From Streptomyces aurantiacus (GTDB lineage: Bacteria; Actinomycetota; Actinomycetes; Streptomycetales; Streptomycetaceae): a stretch of 64,000 nt of DNA. Positions 37,460 through 45,691 of this stretch are shown piece by piece. Both the position numbers and the translations under genes were made by a program. The stretch is taken from assembly GCF_027107535.1 (NCBI RefSeq), contig NZ_CP114283.1, positions 2,232,001 to 2,296,000 of the forward strand. The letters are read 5' to 3'. The notes beneath the pieces are model-generated. The model saw only the letters and a list, made by a program, of their open reading frames with translations, had not been told where the DNA came from and did not search any database. The stretch's first letter is position 1; each line of letters starts with the position of its first letter.

Positions 37460-38785
37460 ATGATGCGACCACGTACGACCCTGCTCGCGAGCTGCACCGC
37501 CCTCGCGCTGGCCCTCGGCGCGACCGCCTGCGGCGGCGGACCCGTCTCCGCGGGAGGCGGCGACAAGCCGCTCAGCGGCCAGACCATCAACGTGGCCGGT
37601 GTCTGGTCCGGCAGCGAACAGAAGAACTTCCAGAAGGTCCTGGACGCGTTCACCGAGAAGACCGGCGCCAAGACCCAGTTCACCTCCACCGGCGACAACG
37701 TCTCCACCGTCGTCGGCAGCAAGATCGAGGGCGGCAACGCCCCCGACGTGGTGATGGTCCCGCAGGTCGGCGTGCTCCAGCAGTTCGCGAAGGAGGGCTG
37801 GCTCAAGCCGCTCTCCAAGACGGCCGAGCAGTCCGTGAGCGGCAACTACGCGAACGTGTGGAAGGACTACGGCAGCGTCGACGGCACCCTGTACGGCCTG
37901 TACTTCAAGGCCGCACACAAGTCGACCGTCTGGTACAGCCCCGCCGCCCTCGACGAGGCCGGCGTCGAGCCGCCGGTGTCGTACGACGCGATGCTGAAGG
38001 CCGGCCGGACCGTCTCGGAGTCGGGCCTCGCGGCCTTCTCCGTCGCCGGACAGGACGGCTGGACGCTCACCGACTGGTTCGAGAACGTCTACCTCTCGCA
38101 GGCCGGCCCCGAGAAGTACGACGCCCTGGCCGCCCACAAGATCAAGTGGACCGACCCCACCGTGGTCCAGGCCCTCACCACCCTCGGCAAGCTCTTCCAG
38201 GACAAGGAGCTGATAGCCGGCGGCCAGAAGGGGGCCCTGAACACCGACTTCCCGGGCTCCGTCGAGAAGGTCTTCGGACCCGAGCCCGCGGCGGGCATGG
38301 TCTACGAGGGTGACTTCGTGGCGGGCGTCGCCAAGGACCAGTACGGCCGGAAGATAGGTGAGGACGCCGACTTCTTCCCCTTCCCCGCGGTCGGCGACGG
38401 CAAGGCGCCCGTCGTCAGCGGCGGCGACGCGGCGGTCGTCCTGAAGGACGGCAGGAACCAGAAGGCCGCCATGGAGTTCCTGGAGTACCTCGCGACCCCC
38501 GAGGCCTCCGCGGTCTGGGCCGAGGCCGGTGGCTTCCTCTCCCCGAACAAGAAGCTCGACCTCGCCTCGTACGGCGACGACACCACCCGTGAGACCGCCA
38601 AGTCCCTTGTGGAAGCCGGGGATTCGGTCCGCTTCGACATGTCGGACCAGGCCCCGGCCGCGTTCGGCGGCACCAAGGGCGCCGGCGAGTGGAAGCTCCT
38701 CCAGGACTTCCTGCGCGACCCGTCCGACCCGAAGGGGACCGCGGCCGCGCTGGAGAAGGCGGCGGCCAAGGCGTACAAGGGCTGA
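37460..38785 (+). CDS. Lipoprotein sugar-binding protein of ABC importer
   Basis: A 441-residue family 1 solute-binding lipoprotein. The signal MMRPRTTLLASCTALALALG ends in the lipobox GATAC followed by GGG. The mature protein begins GQTINVAGVWSGSEQKNFQK and has the family features FTSTGDNVSTVVGSKIEGGN, APDVVMVPQVGVLQQFAKEG and MEFLEYLATPEASAVWAEAG. It captures an oligosaccharide (probably an alpha-glucoside, from the adjacent glucosidase) and delivers it to the two permeases encoded immediately downstream. GAAGGA precedes the ATG at 37460. Confidence 0.93.
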   Translation: MMRPRTTLLASCTALALALGATACGGGPVSAGGGDKPLSGQTINVAGVWSGSEQKNFQKVLDAFTEKTGAKTQFTSTGDNVSTVVGSKIEGGNAPDVVMVPQVGVLQQFAKEGWLKPLSKTAEQSVSGNYANVWKDYGSVDGTLYGLYFKAAHKSTVWYSPAALDEAGVEPPVSYDAMLKAGRTVSESGLAAFSVAGQDGWTLTDWFENVYLSQAGPEKYDALAAHKIKWTDPTVVQALTTLGKLFQDKELIAGGQKGALNTDFPGSVEKVFGPEPAAGMVYEGDFVAGVAKDQYGRKIGEDADFFPFPAVGDGKAPVVSGGDAAVVLKDGRNQKAAMEFLEYLATPEASAVWAEAGGFLSPNKKLDLASYGDDTTRETAKSLVEAGDSVRFDMSDQAPAAFGGTKGAGEWKLLQDFLRDPSDPKGTAAALEKAAAKAYKG

Positions 38786-38790
38786 TCGCC

Positions 38791-40155
38791 GTGACCGCCA
38801 CCCTGCTGAAAGAGGCGGGCCACCCGCCCGTCGCGTCGGCCGGCCATGACCCGAGGCGCCGCGCCCGCCGCCGCGCCCGGGTCGTCGCCCTCACGTTCGT
38901 CTTCCCCGCCCTGCTGCTGCTCGGCGCGCTCGTCGTCTACCCCGTGCTGTTCTCCGTGGGCCGCAGCTTCTTCGACGCGTCCGGCGACCGGTTCGTCGGC
39001 GGCGACAACTACACCGAGATGTTCCGCGACCCCGCCACGCTGAAGGCCGTCCGCAACACGGCCGTCTGGGTCGTCGTCGCGCCCACCCTGCTCACCGGGC
39101 TCGGTCTCGTCCTCGCCGTACTGGTCGAGAAGGTGCGCTGGGCAACGGCGTTCAAGCTCCTGCTGTTCATGCCCATGGCCGTCTCCTTCCTCGCCGCAGG
39201 CATCATCTTCCGGCTCGCGTACGACGAGGACCCCGAGAAGGGCGTCCTGAACGCCGCCGTCGTCTCCGTGCACGACGCGTTCCAGGGCACGTCGTCGTAC
39301 CCGAACGCCCGGGCCCGTGAAGGCCAGGGCCTGGCCAGGGGCGCCGACGGCTCGTACCGCACGACGGCCGCGGCGTCCCCCGGCGACACCGTCGGGCTCG
39401 GCCTGGTCGGCGTCCGCGCCGAGGACCTGCCGGCGGGCGCGCGCCCCGCGCACGCGGCGGCGGCCCGCAAGGCGTCGGCCGACGAACTGCGCGGCGTCGT
39501 CTACCTGGACTTCACCCGGGGCGGGGGAGGGGCGCAGGGCAGGGTCGACAGGACCGAGAGCGGCCTGCCGCAGATGAAGGTCGAGGCGGTACGGGACGGG
39601 AGGACCGTCGCGAGCGCCGCCACGGCGGCCGACGGCTCCTTCCGCTTCCAGGACCTCGAACCGGGCTCGTACACCGTGCGGCTGCCCGCCTCGAACTTCG
39701 CCCCGCCGTACGAGGGCATCTCCTGGCTGGGACCCGCGCTCGTCACACCCGCCATCATCGGCGCCTACCTGTGGATCTGGACCGGCTTCGCCATGGTGCT
39801 GATCGGGGCCGGACTCGCCGCGCTGCCGCGTGACGCGCTGGAGGCGGCCAGGATGGACGGCGCGAACGAGTGGCAGATCTTCCGCCGCATCACCGTGCCG
39901 CTGCTCGCGCCCGTGCTCACCGTGGTCTTCGTGACCCTCGTGATCAACGTGATGAAGGTCTTCGACCTCGTCTACATCATCGCGCCGGGACCGGTCCAGG
40001 AGGACGCCACCGTGCTCGCCACCCAGATGTGGCTGGTGTCCTTCGGCGGCGGCAACAACCAGGGCCTCGGCAGCGCGCTCGGGGTGCTGCTCCTGCTCCT
40101 CGTGATCCCCGCCATGGTCTTCAACGTCCGCCGCTTCCGAGGGAGTCAACGATGA
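38791..40155 (+). CDS. ABC sugar permease (MalF-like) with large extracytoplasmic insertion
   Basis: A 454-residue permease, far longer than the usual ~300. An N-terminal helix (VVALTFVFPALLLLGALVVY), helices near 90-115 and 120-143, then an extra segment from about residue 150 to 305 before helix LVTPAIIGAYLWIW. The insertion ends with beta-rich MKVEAVRDGRTVASAATAAD and GSFRFQDLEPGSYTVRLPAS, resembling prealbumin-like (carboxypeptidase-regulatory or Cna-B) domains. The cytoplasmic EAA loop DALEAARMDGANEWQIFRRI contacts the ATPase. No ATPase gene is in this operon; in Streptomyces the shared ATPase MsiK energises several such importers. GTG start at 38791, 5 bp after the binding-protein stop; its stop overlaps the next permease start. 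Confidence 0.92.
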   Translation: MTATLLKEAGHPPVASAGHDPRRRARRRARVVALTFVFPALLLLGALVVYPVLFSVGRSFFDASGDRFVGGDNYTEMFRDPATLKAVRNTAVWVVVAPTLLTGLGLVLAVLVEKVRWATAFKLLLFMPMAVSFLAAGIIFRLAYDEDPEKGVLNAAVVSVHDAFQGTSSYPNARAREGQGLARGADGSYRTTAAASPGDTVGLGLVGVRAEDLPAGARPAHAAAARKASADELRGVVYLDFTRGGGGAQGRVDRTESGLPQMKVEAVRDGRTVASAATAADGSFRFQDLEPGSYTVRLPASNFAPPYEGISWLGPALVTPAIIGAYLWIWTGFAMVLIGAGLAALPRDALEAARMDGANEWQIFRRITVPLLAPVLTVVFVTLVINVMKVFDLVYIIAPGPVQEDATVLATQMWLVSFGGGNNQGLGSALGVLLLLLVIPAMVFNVRRFRGSQR

Positions 40156-40991
40156 ACGCGCTCAGGCGGGGGCTCGGCAGCAGCCTGGTGCAGGCGTTCC
40201 TGGTGCTGATCGGCCTCATCTGGCTCACCCCGCTCGCCGGGCTCTTCCTGTCGTCGCTGCGGTCCGCCGAGGACACCGCGACGGGCGGCTGGTGGACGTC
40301 GCTCACCAGTCCCAGCCAGTTGTCCTTCGACAACTACTCGGCGCTGCTGGGCAATGCGGGAATGACACAGGCCTTCTGGAACACCGTGCTGATCTCGGTG
40401 CCGACCACGGTTCTCGTCGTCGTCCTCGCCGCGCTCGCCGGATACGCCTTCGCCTGGCTGGACTTCCCCGGGCGGGACCCTCTTTTCCTGCTGGTGGTCG
40501 CCCTGTTGGTGGTTCCCGTGCAGATCGGCCTGCTGCCGGTGGCCAAACTCTTCGGGCAACTGGGACTGTTCGGCACGATCCCCGGGGTCGTCCTGTTCCA
40601 CGTGTCGTACGGGCTGCCGTTCGCGATCTTCCTGCTGCGCAACTACTTCGCGGAGATACCGAAGGAGATGCTGGAGGCCGCGCGGATGGACGGTGGCGGG
40701 GAATGGCGGATCTTCACCCGGCTCGTGCTGCCGGTCGGCCGCCCGGCCCTCGCCAGCCTCGCCATCTTCCAGTTCCTGTGGGTCTGGAACGACATGCTGG
40801 TCGCGCTGCTGTTCGCCGACAGTTCGGCGCAACCGTTGACGGTCCAACTCCAGTCGCAGATAAGGCAGTTCGGGAGCAATATCGATGTGCTCGCGCCCGG
40901 GGCGTTCCTGTCGCTCGTGGTGCCGGTGGTGGTCTTCTTCGCCTTCCAGCGCCACTTCGTGCAGGGGGTCATGGCGGGGTCGGTGAAGTGA
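40152..40991 (+). CDS. ABC sugar permease (MalG-like)
   Basis: A 279-residue permease of normal length, with about six helices (LVQAFLVLIGLIWLTPLAGL, NTVLISVPTTVLVVVLAALA, PLFLLVVALLVVPVQIGLLP, ASLAIFQFLWVWNDMLVALL) and the EAA loop EMLEAARMDGGGEWRIFTRL. It pairs with the MalF-like permease, whose stop it overlaps (ATGA). The downstream hairpin at 41059-41098 ends the alpha-glucoside operon. Confidence 0.95.
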   Translation: MNALRRGLGSSLVQAFLVLIGLIWLTPLAGLFLSSLRSAEDTATGGWWTSLTSPSQLSFDNYSALLGNAGMTQAFWNTVLISVPTTVLVVVLAALAGYAFAWLDFPGRDPLFLLVVALLVVPVQIGLLPVAKLFGQLGLFGTIPGVVLFHVSYGLPFAIFLLRNYFAEIPKEMLEAARMDGGGEWRIFTRLVLPVGRPALASLAIFQFLWVWNDMLVALLFADSSAQPLTVQLQSQIRQFGSNIDVLAPGAFLSLVVPVVVFFAFQRHFVQGVMAGSVK

Positions 40992-41058
40992 TCCGGGCCT
41001 TCGCCCCGGGCCCCGGCCGGTGCGACTTCGGGTGCGCGGGCCCGGCCGTGGCTGGTCC

Positions 41059-41098
41059 CGCGGCTCCCCGCCCCCCACCGGGGGCGCGGGGAACCGCG
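41059..41098. terminator. Bidirectional terminator between the sugar importer and pgl
   Basis: Arms CGCGGCTCCCCGC (41059-41071) and GCGGGGAACCGCG (41086-41098) form a 13-bp stem with one mismatch between the two convergent operons. Confidence 0.7.
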
Positions 41099-41113
41099 CA
41101 ATCATTCAGCCCG

Positions 41114-41896
41114 TCAGGGTGAAGCCGGCGGATACAGCGAGCGCGGCAGACGGGACGCGGCGGCCGAGTCCAGCAGCCACAGGGTCCGCGACCGGCCGTG
41201 GGCGCCGGCCGCCGGTGCCTGGATCTCCCCCGCGCCGGACAACGCGATGGCCGCGGCCTGCGCCTTGTCCTCGCCCGCCGCCAGCAGCCACACCTCACGC
41301 GCCGCCCGGATCGCGGGCAGCGTGAGGGTGATCCTGGTCGGCGGCGGCTTCGGAGCACCGTGCACACCCACGACAGTCCGTTCCGTCTCGCGGACCGCAG
41401 GCAGCTCAGGGAAGAGTGACGCCACATGCGTGTCCGGGCCGACGCCCAGCATCAGCACGTCGAAGGACGGGACAGGGCCGTGGTTCTCCGGCCCGGCGGC
41501 CTTCGCGAGCTCGGCCGCGTAGGCCTCCGCCGCGGCGTCCGCGTCCTTGCCGTACGGACCGTCCGACGCGGGCATGGCGTGCACGCGCTCGGGATCCAGC
41601 GGCACCGAGTCGAGGAGCGCCTCGCGGGCCTGGGTGACATTGCGCTCGGGATCGCCCTCGGGCAGGAACCGCTCGTCACCCCACCACAGGTCGAGACGGC
41701 TCCAGTCGACGGCGTCCCGGGCGGGCGCGGCCGCGAGCGCGGCCAGCAGGCCGTTGCCGTTGCGGCCACCGGTCAGCACGACCGAGGCCTGCCCCCGAGA
41801 GGCCTGCGCGTCCACGATCTTCGTGATCAGCCGGGCCGCGGCCGCCTGGGCCATCAGCTCCTTGTCACGGTGGACGACCAGCTGAGGAGTGCTCAC
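41114..41896 (-). CDS. pgl: 6-phosphogluconolactonase
   Basis: A 260-residue enzyme hydrolysing 6-phosphogluconolactone, the second step of the oxidative pentose-phosphate pathway. SVVLTGGRNGNGLLAALAAA, DLWWGDERFLPEGDPERNVT and DVLMLGVGPDTHVASLFPEL (the catalytic GxGxDxHxxSLFP motif) are intact, as is TLTLPAIRAAREVWLLAAGE. The GTG at 41896 overlaps the opcA stop. It is the last gene of the tkt-tal-zwf-opcA-pgl operon. Confidence 0.95.
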   Translation of the reverse strand: MSTPQLVVHRDKELMAQAAAARLITKIVDAQASRGQASVVLTGGRNGNGLLAALAAAPARDAVDWSRLDLWWGDERFLPEGDPERNVTQAREALLDSVPLDPERVHAMPASDGPYGKDADAAAEAYAAELAKAAGPENHGPVPSFDVLMLGVGPDTHVASLFPELPAVRETERTVVGVHGAPKPPPTRITLTLPAIRAAREVWLLAAGEDKAQAAAIALSGAGEIQAPAAGAHGRSRTLWLLDSAAASRLPRSLYPPASP

Positions 41897-43014
41897 TGCG
41901 GGTCCGCCTTCTTGACCGGGGGCATCTGGGCCGGTGTCGGACGAGTGGAGTCGCCGTCGCCCGCCGGGGAGGCGGGCGGCAGCGCCGGAGCCGACGACCG
42001 GTCCGGGGCCGGGGACTCCTGGACCGGCCGGACCGGAAGGGACCCCGGGGTCCACGTGGACGCCTCGGGCCGCTGCGAAACCGACTGGATCCCACCGAGC
42101 CGGTCCACCCCGAACCGCAGCGCGGACGCGTACGTGTCGTCCGGGTCGAGCCTGCGCAGTTCCTCCGCGAGCAGCTCGGACGTCTCGCGGCGCTTGAGCG
42201 CCACCGCACGGTCCGGCTGGCCCGGCAGGGCCAGCGTGGCCATCGCCCCGTCCGACCGGTGCAGTGTGATGGGCCCGCCGGTCGTCTCCAGCCGCACCTG
42301 GGTCAGGCCGGGACCGGCGGAGACGGCGCGCCGCACATGCACGTGAAGGCGGTCGGCGAGCCACATGGCGAGCAGTTCGACGCTCGGATTGGCCTCCTCG
42401 CCCGCCACCTCGACGGAGACGACCTCGCAGTCGACCTGGTCGAGGGCGGCGGCCAGCATCGAGCGCCACGGGGTGATCCGGGCCCACGCCAGGTCGGTGT
42501 CACCCGGCTCGTAGCTCTCGGCGCGGGCCCGCAGCTCCTCGACGGGCTTCTCCGCCGCGTAGCTGTCGGTGACCCTGCGCTGGCCCAGGGCGCCCAGCGG
42601 GTCGCCCGCCGCGTCGCGGGGGGCGTCCACCGACCACCAGACCACCACCGGCGCGTCCGGCAGCAGCAGCGGCAGCACGACGGACTGGGCGTGGTCGGAC
42701 ACCTCGCCGTACAGCCGTAGGACGGCGGTCTCACCGGTGCCCGCGTCCGCGCCGACCCGCACCTCGGCGTCCAGACGGGACTTCGTGCGGTCGCGGGGTG
42801 AGCGCGAGACGCGCTTGATGACGACGAGGGTGCGCGAGGGGTGCTCGCGCGAGGCGTCGTTGGCGGACTTCAGGGCGTCGTAGGCGTTCTCCTCGTCGGT
42901 GACGATGACGAGGGTGAGGACCATGCCGACGGCGGGGGTGCCGATGGCCCGGCGGCCCTTCACGAGCGCCTTGTTGATCTTGCTGGCCGTGGTGTCCGTG
43001 AGATCTATCTTCAT
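41893..43014 (-). CDS. opcA: Glucose-6-phosphate dehydrogenase assembly protein OpcA
   Basis: A 373-residue OpcA. MKIDLTDTTASKINKALVKG is the typical N-terminus; MVLTLVIVTDEENAYDALKS, LLLPDAPVVVWWSVDAPRDA, RITPWRSMLAAALDQVDCEV and WLADRLHVHVRRAVSAGPGL follow in family order. OpcA supports activity or assembly of Zwf in cyanobacteria and actinobacteria. The C-terminal ~65 residues (SLPVRPVQESPAPDRSSAPA and on) are Pro/Ser-rich and specific to this lineage. The start overlaps the zwf stop and the end overlaps pgl. Confidence 0.95.
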   Translation of the reverse strand: MKIDLTDTTASKINKALVKGRRAIGTPAVGMVLTLVIVTDEENAYDALKSANDASREHPSRTLVVIKRVSRSPRDRTKSRLDAEVRVGADAGTGETAVLRLYGEVSDHAQSVVLPLLLPDAPVVVWWSVDAPRDAAGDPLGALGQRRVTDSYAAEKPVEELRARAESYEPGDTDLAWARITPWRSMLAAALDQVDCEVVSVEVAGEEANPSVELLAMWLADRLHVHVRRAVSAGPGLTQVRLETTGGPITLHRSDGAMATLALPGQPDRAVALKRRETSELLAEELRRLDPDDTYASALRFGVDRLGGIQSVSQRPEASTWTPGSLPVRPVQESPAPDRSSAPALPPASPAGDGDSTRPTPAQMPPVKKADPQ

Positions 43015-44534
43015 GGCCGACGCCAGCTCCGTCCGTCTCGCTCGAGCATTTCGTCGGCCTCGACGGGCCCCCACGTGCCCGACGGGTACTGCGCGGGCTT
43101 GCCGTGCCTGTCCCAGTACTCCTCGATCGGGTCGAGGATCTTCCAGGACAGCTCGACCTCCTCGGTGCGCGGGAAGAGGTTCGAGTCGCCCAGCAGCACG
43201 TCGAGGATCAGCCGCTCGTACGCCTCGGGGCTCGACTCCGTGAAGGACTCGCCGTACGCGAAGTCCATCGACACGTCCCGGATCTCCATGGAGGTGCCGG
43301 GCACCTTGGAGCCGAAGCGGACCGTGATGCCCTCGTCGGGCTGGACGCGGATGACGATCGCGTTCTGGCCCAGCTCCTCCGTCGCGGTGTGGTCGAAGGG
43401 GGAGTGCGGGGCGCGCTGGAACACGACGGCGATCTCCGTGACACGGCGGCCGAGGCGCTTGCCGGTACGGAGGTAGAAGGGGACGCCCGCCCAGCGGCGG
43501 TTGTCGACCTCCAGCTTGATCGCGGCGTACGTGTCGGTCTTCGACTTCGCGTCGATGCCGTCTTCCTGGAGATAGCCGACGGCCTTCTCGCCGCCCTGCC
43601 AGCCCTCGGCGTACTGCCCGCGGACCGTGCTCTCGCCCAGGTCCCGGGGCAGCTTCACCGCGCCGAGCACCTTGGTCTTCTCGGCGGCGAGCGCGTCCGC
43701 GTCGAAGGAGGCCGGCTCCTCCATGGCCGTGAGGGCCATCAGCTGGAGCAGGTGGTTCTGGATGACGTCACGGGCGGCGCCGATGCCGTCGTAGTACCCG
43801 GCCCGGCCGCCGATGCCGATGTCCTCGGCCATCGTGATCTGTACGTGGTCGACGTACGACCGGTTCCAGATCGGCTCGAACATCTGGTTCGCGAAGCGCA
43901 GCGCCAGGATGTTCTGGACCGTCTCCTTGCCCAGGTAGTGGTCGATGCGGAAGACCTGGTCCGGGGCGAAGACGTCCTCGACGGTCGTGTTGAGGTCCTC
44001 CGCCGACCTGAGGTCGTGGCCGAAGGGCTTCTCGATGACCGCGCGCCGCCAGGAGCCGCTCGTCTGGTCGGCGAGGCCGTGCTTCTTCAGCTGCTGGATG
44101 ACCACCGGGAACGCGGACGGCGGCACGGAGAGGTAGAAGGCGAAGTTGCCGCCCGTGCCCTGTGCCTTGTCCAGCTCCCCGATCGTCTCGCGCAGCCGCT
44201 CGAACGCGTCGTCGTCGTCGAAGGTGCCCTGGACGAAGCGCATCCCCTGGATGAGCTGCTGCCAGACCTCCTCACGGAAGGGGGTACGGGCGTGCTCCTT
44301 GACGGCGTCGTGGACCTCCTGGGCGAAGTCCTCGTGCGCCCACTCGCGGCGGGCGAAGCCCACGAGGGAGAACCCCGGCGGCAGCAGGCCGCGGTTGGCA
44401 AGGTCATAAACAGCAGGCATGAGCTTTTTACGGGACAAATCGCCCGTGACCCCGAAGATGACGAGGCCCGACGGCCCCGCGATACGCGGGAGCCGTCGGT
44501 CCGCCGGGTCACGCAGCGGATTGCTGCTTGACAA
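43011..44534 (-). CDS. zwf: Glucose-6-phosphate dehydrogenase
   Basis: A 507-residue NADP-type enzyme that commits glucose-6-phosphate to the oxidative pentose-phosphate pathway. The coenzyme motif LVIFGVTGDLSRKKLMPAVY, the substrate/catalytic motif RIDHYLGKETVQNILALRFA and YYDGIGAARDVIQNHLLQL are present. The start is a TTG at 44534 (MSSSNPLRDPADRRLPRIAG), 4 bp after the tal stop, which fits tight coupling within the operon. It overlaps opcA by 4 nt. Confidence 0.97.
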   Translation of the reverse strand: MSSSNPLRDPADRRLPRIAGPSGLVIFGVTGDLSRKKLMPAVYDLANRGLLPPGFSLVGFARREWAHEDFAQEVHDAVKEHARTPFREEVWQQLIQGMRFVQGTFDDDDAFERLRETIGELDKAQGTGGNFAFYLSVPPSAFPVVIQQLKKHGLADQTSGSWRRAVIEKPFGHDLRSAEDLNTTVEDVFAPDQVFRIDHYLGKETVQNILALRFANQMFEPIWNRSYVDHVQITMAEDIGIGGRAGYYDGIGAARDVIQNHLLQLMALTAMEEPASFDADALAAEKTKVLGAVKLPRDLGESTVRGQYAEGWQGGEKAVGYLQEDGIDAKSKTDTYAAIKLEVDNRRWAGVPFYLRTGKRLGRRVTEIAVVFQRAPHSPFDHTATEELGQNAIVIRVQPDEGITVRFGSKVPGTSMEIRDVSMDFAYGESFTESSPEAYERLILDVLLGDSNLFPRTEEVELSWKILDPIEEYWDRHGKPAQYPSGTWGPVEADEMLERDGRSWRRP

Positions 44535-44538
44535 GATT

Positions 44539-45657
44539 TCAGCCCTCCGAGGGGGCGAGGCGCTGGAGCTCCGCCTCGGTCGACTTGAGCAGGTCGTTCC
44601 AGGCGCCCTCGAACTTCTCGACGCCCTCGTCCTCCAGGAGCTGGACCACTTCGTCGTACGAGATGCCGAGCTTCTCGACCGCGTCGATCTCGGCGCGCGC
44701 CTGCTCGTACGTACCGGCGACGGTGTTGCCGGTGATCTTGCCGTGGTCCTCGGCGGCGAACAGGGTCGCCTCCGGCATGGTGTTCACCGTGTTCGGCGCG
44801 ACCAGGTCGTCGACGTACAGGGTGTCCTTGTAGGCCGGGTCCTTGACGCCGGTCGAGGCCCACAGCGGACGCTGCTTGTTGGCCTGCGCCTTGTCCAGGG
44901 CGGCCCAGCGGTCCGAGGAGAAGACCTCCTCGTACGCCTCGTAGGCGAGCCGCGCGTTGGCGAGACCGACCTTGCCGCGGGCGGCCTTGGCCTCGGGCGT
45001 GCCGAGGGCGTCGAGCCGCTTGTCGATCTCCGTGTCCACGCGGGACACGAAGAAGGACGCCACCGAGTGGATGCCGGACAGGTCGATGCCCGCGGCCTTG
45101 GCCTTCTCCAGGCCCGCGAGGTACGCGTCCATGACCAGGCGGTAGCGCTCCAGGGAGAAGATCAGCGTGACGTTCACGCTGATGCCCCGGGCGATCGTCT
45201 CGGTGATCGCGGGCAGACCCGCCATGGTCGCCGGGATCTTGATGAGCGTGTTCGGCCGGTCGACGAGCCAGGCGAGCTGCTTGGCCTCGGCGACGGTCGA
45301 CTTGGTGTTGTGCGCCAGGCGCGGGTCGACCTCGATCGAGACCCGGCCGTCCTGGCCCTGGGTCGCGTCGAAGACCGGGCGCAGGATGTCGGCGGCGTCA
45401 CGGACGTCCGCCGTCGTGATCATGCGGATGGCCTCTTCGACGGTGACCTTGCGGGCGGCGAGGTCGGACAGCTGCTGGTCGTAGCCGTCGCCCTGCGAGA
45501 TCGCCTTCTGGAAGATCGACGGGTTGGTGGTGACGCCCACGACGTGCTGCTGGTCGATCAGTTCGGCGAGGTTGCCGGACGTGATCCGCTTGCGCGACAG
45601 GTCGTCCAGCCAGATCGCGACGCCTTCCTCGGAGAGGCGCTTCAGTGCGTCTGTCAT
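44539..45657 (-). CDS. tal: Transaldolase
   Basis: A 372-residue actinobacterial-type transaldolase transferring dihydroxyacetone units between sugar phosphates. [36 protein letters not shown], the Schiff-base Lys in [35 protein letters not shown] and [17 protein letters not shown] are in order. [20 protein letters not shown] from the ATG at 45657 is the family N-terminus, with GGAG 11 nt upstream. It lies between tkt and zwf on the same strand. Confidence 0.97.
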   Translation of the reverse strand: MTDALKRLSEEGVAIWLDDLSRKRITSGNLAELIDQQHVVGVTTNPSIFQKAISQGDGYDQQLSDLAARKVTVEEAIRMITTADVRDAADILRPVFDATQGQDGRVSIEVDPRLAHNTKSTVAEAKQLAWLVDRPNTLIKIPATMAGLPAITETIARGISVNVTLIFSLERYRLVMDAYLAGLEKAKAAGIDLSGIHSVASFFVSRVDTEIDKRLDALGTPEAKAARGKVGLANARLAYEAYEEVFSSDRWAALDKAQANKQRPLWASTGVKDPAYKDTLYVDDLVAPNTVNTMPEATLFAAEDHGKITGNTVAGTYEQARAEIDAVEKLGISYDEVVQLLEDEGVEKFEGAWNDLLKSTEAELQRLAPSEG

Positions 45658-45691
45658 GGAAAATGCATCTCCTACGTGTCGTATGTCGGCG

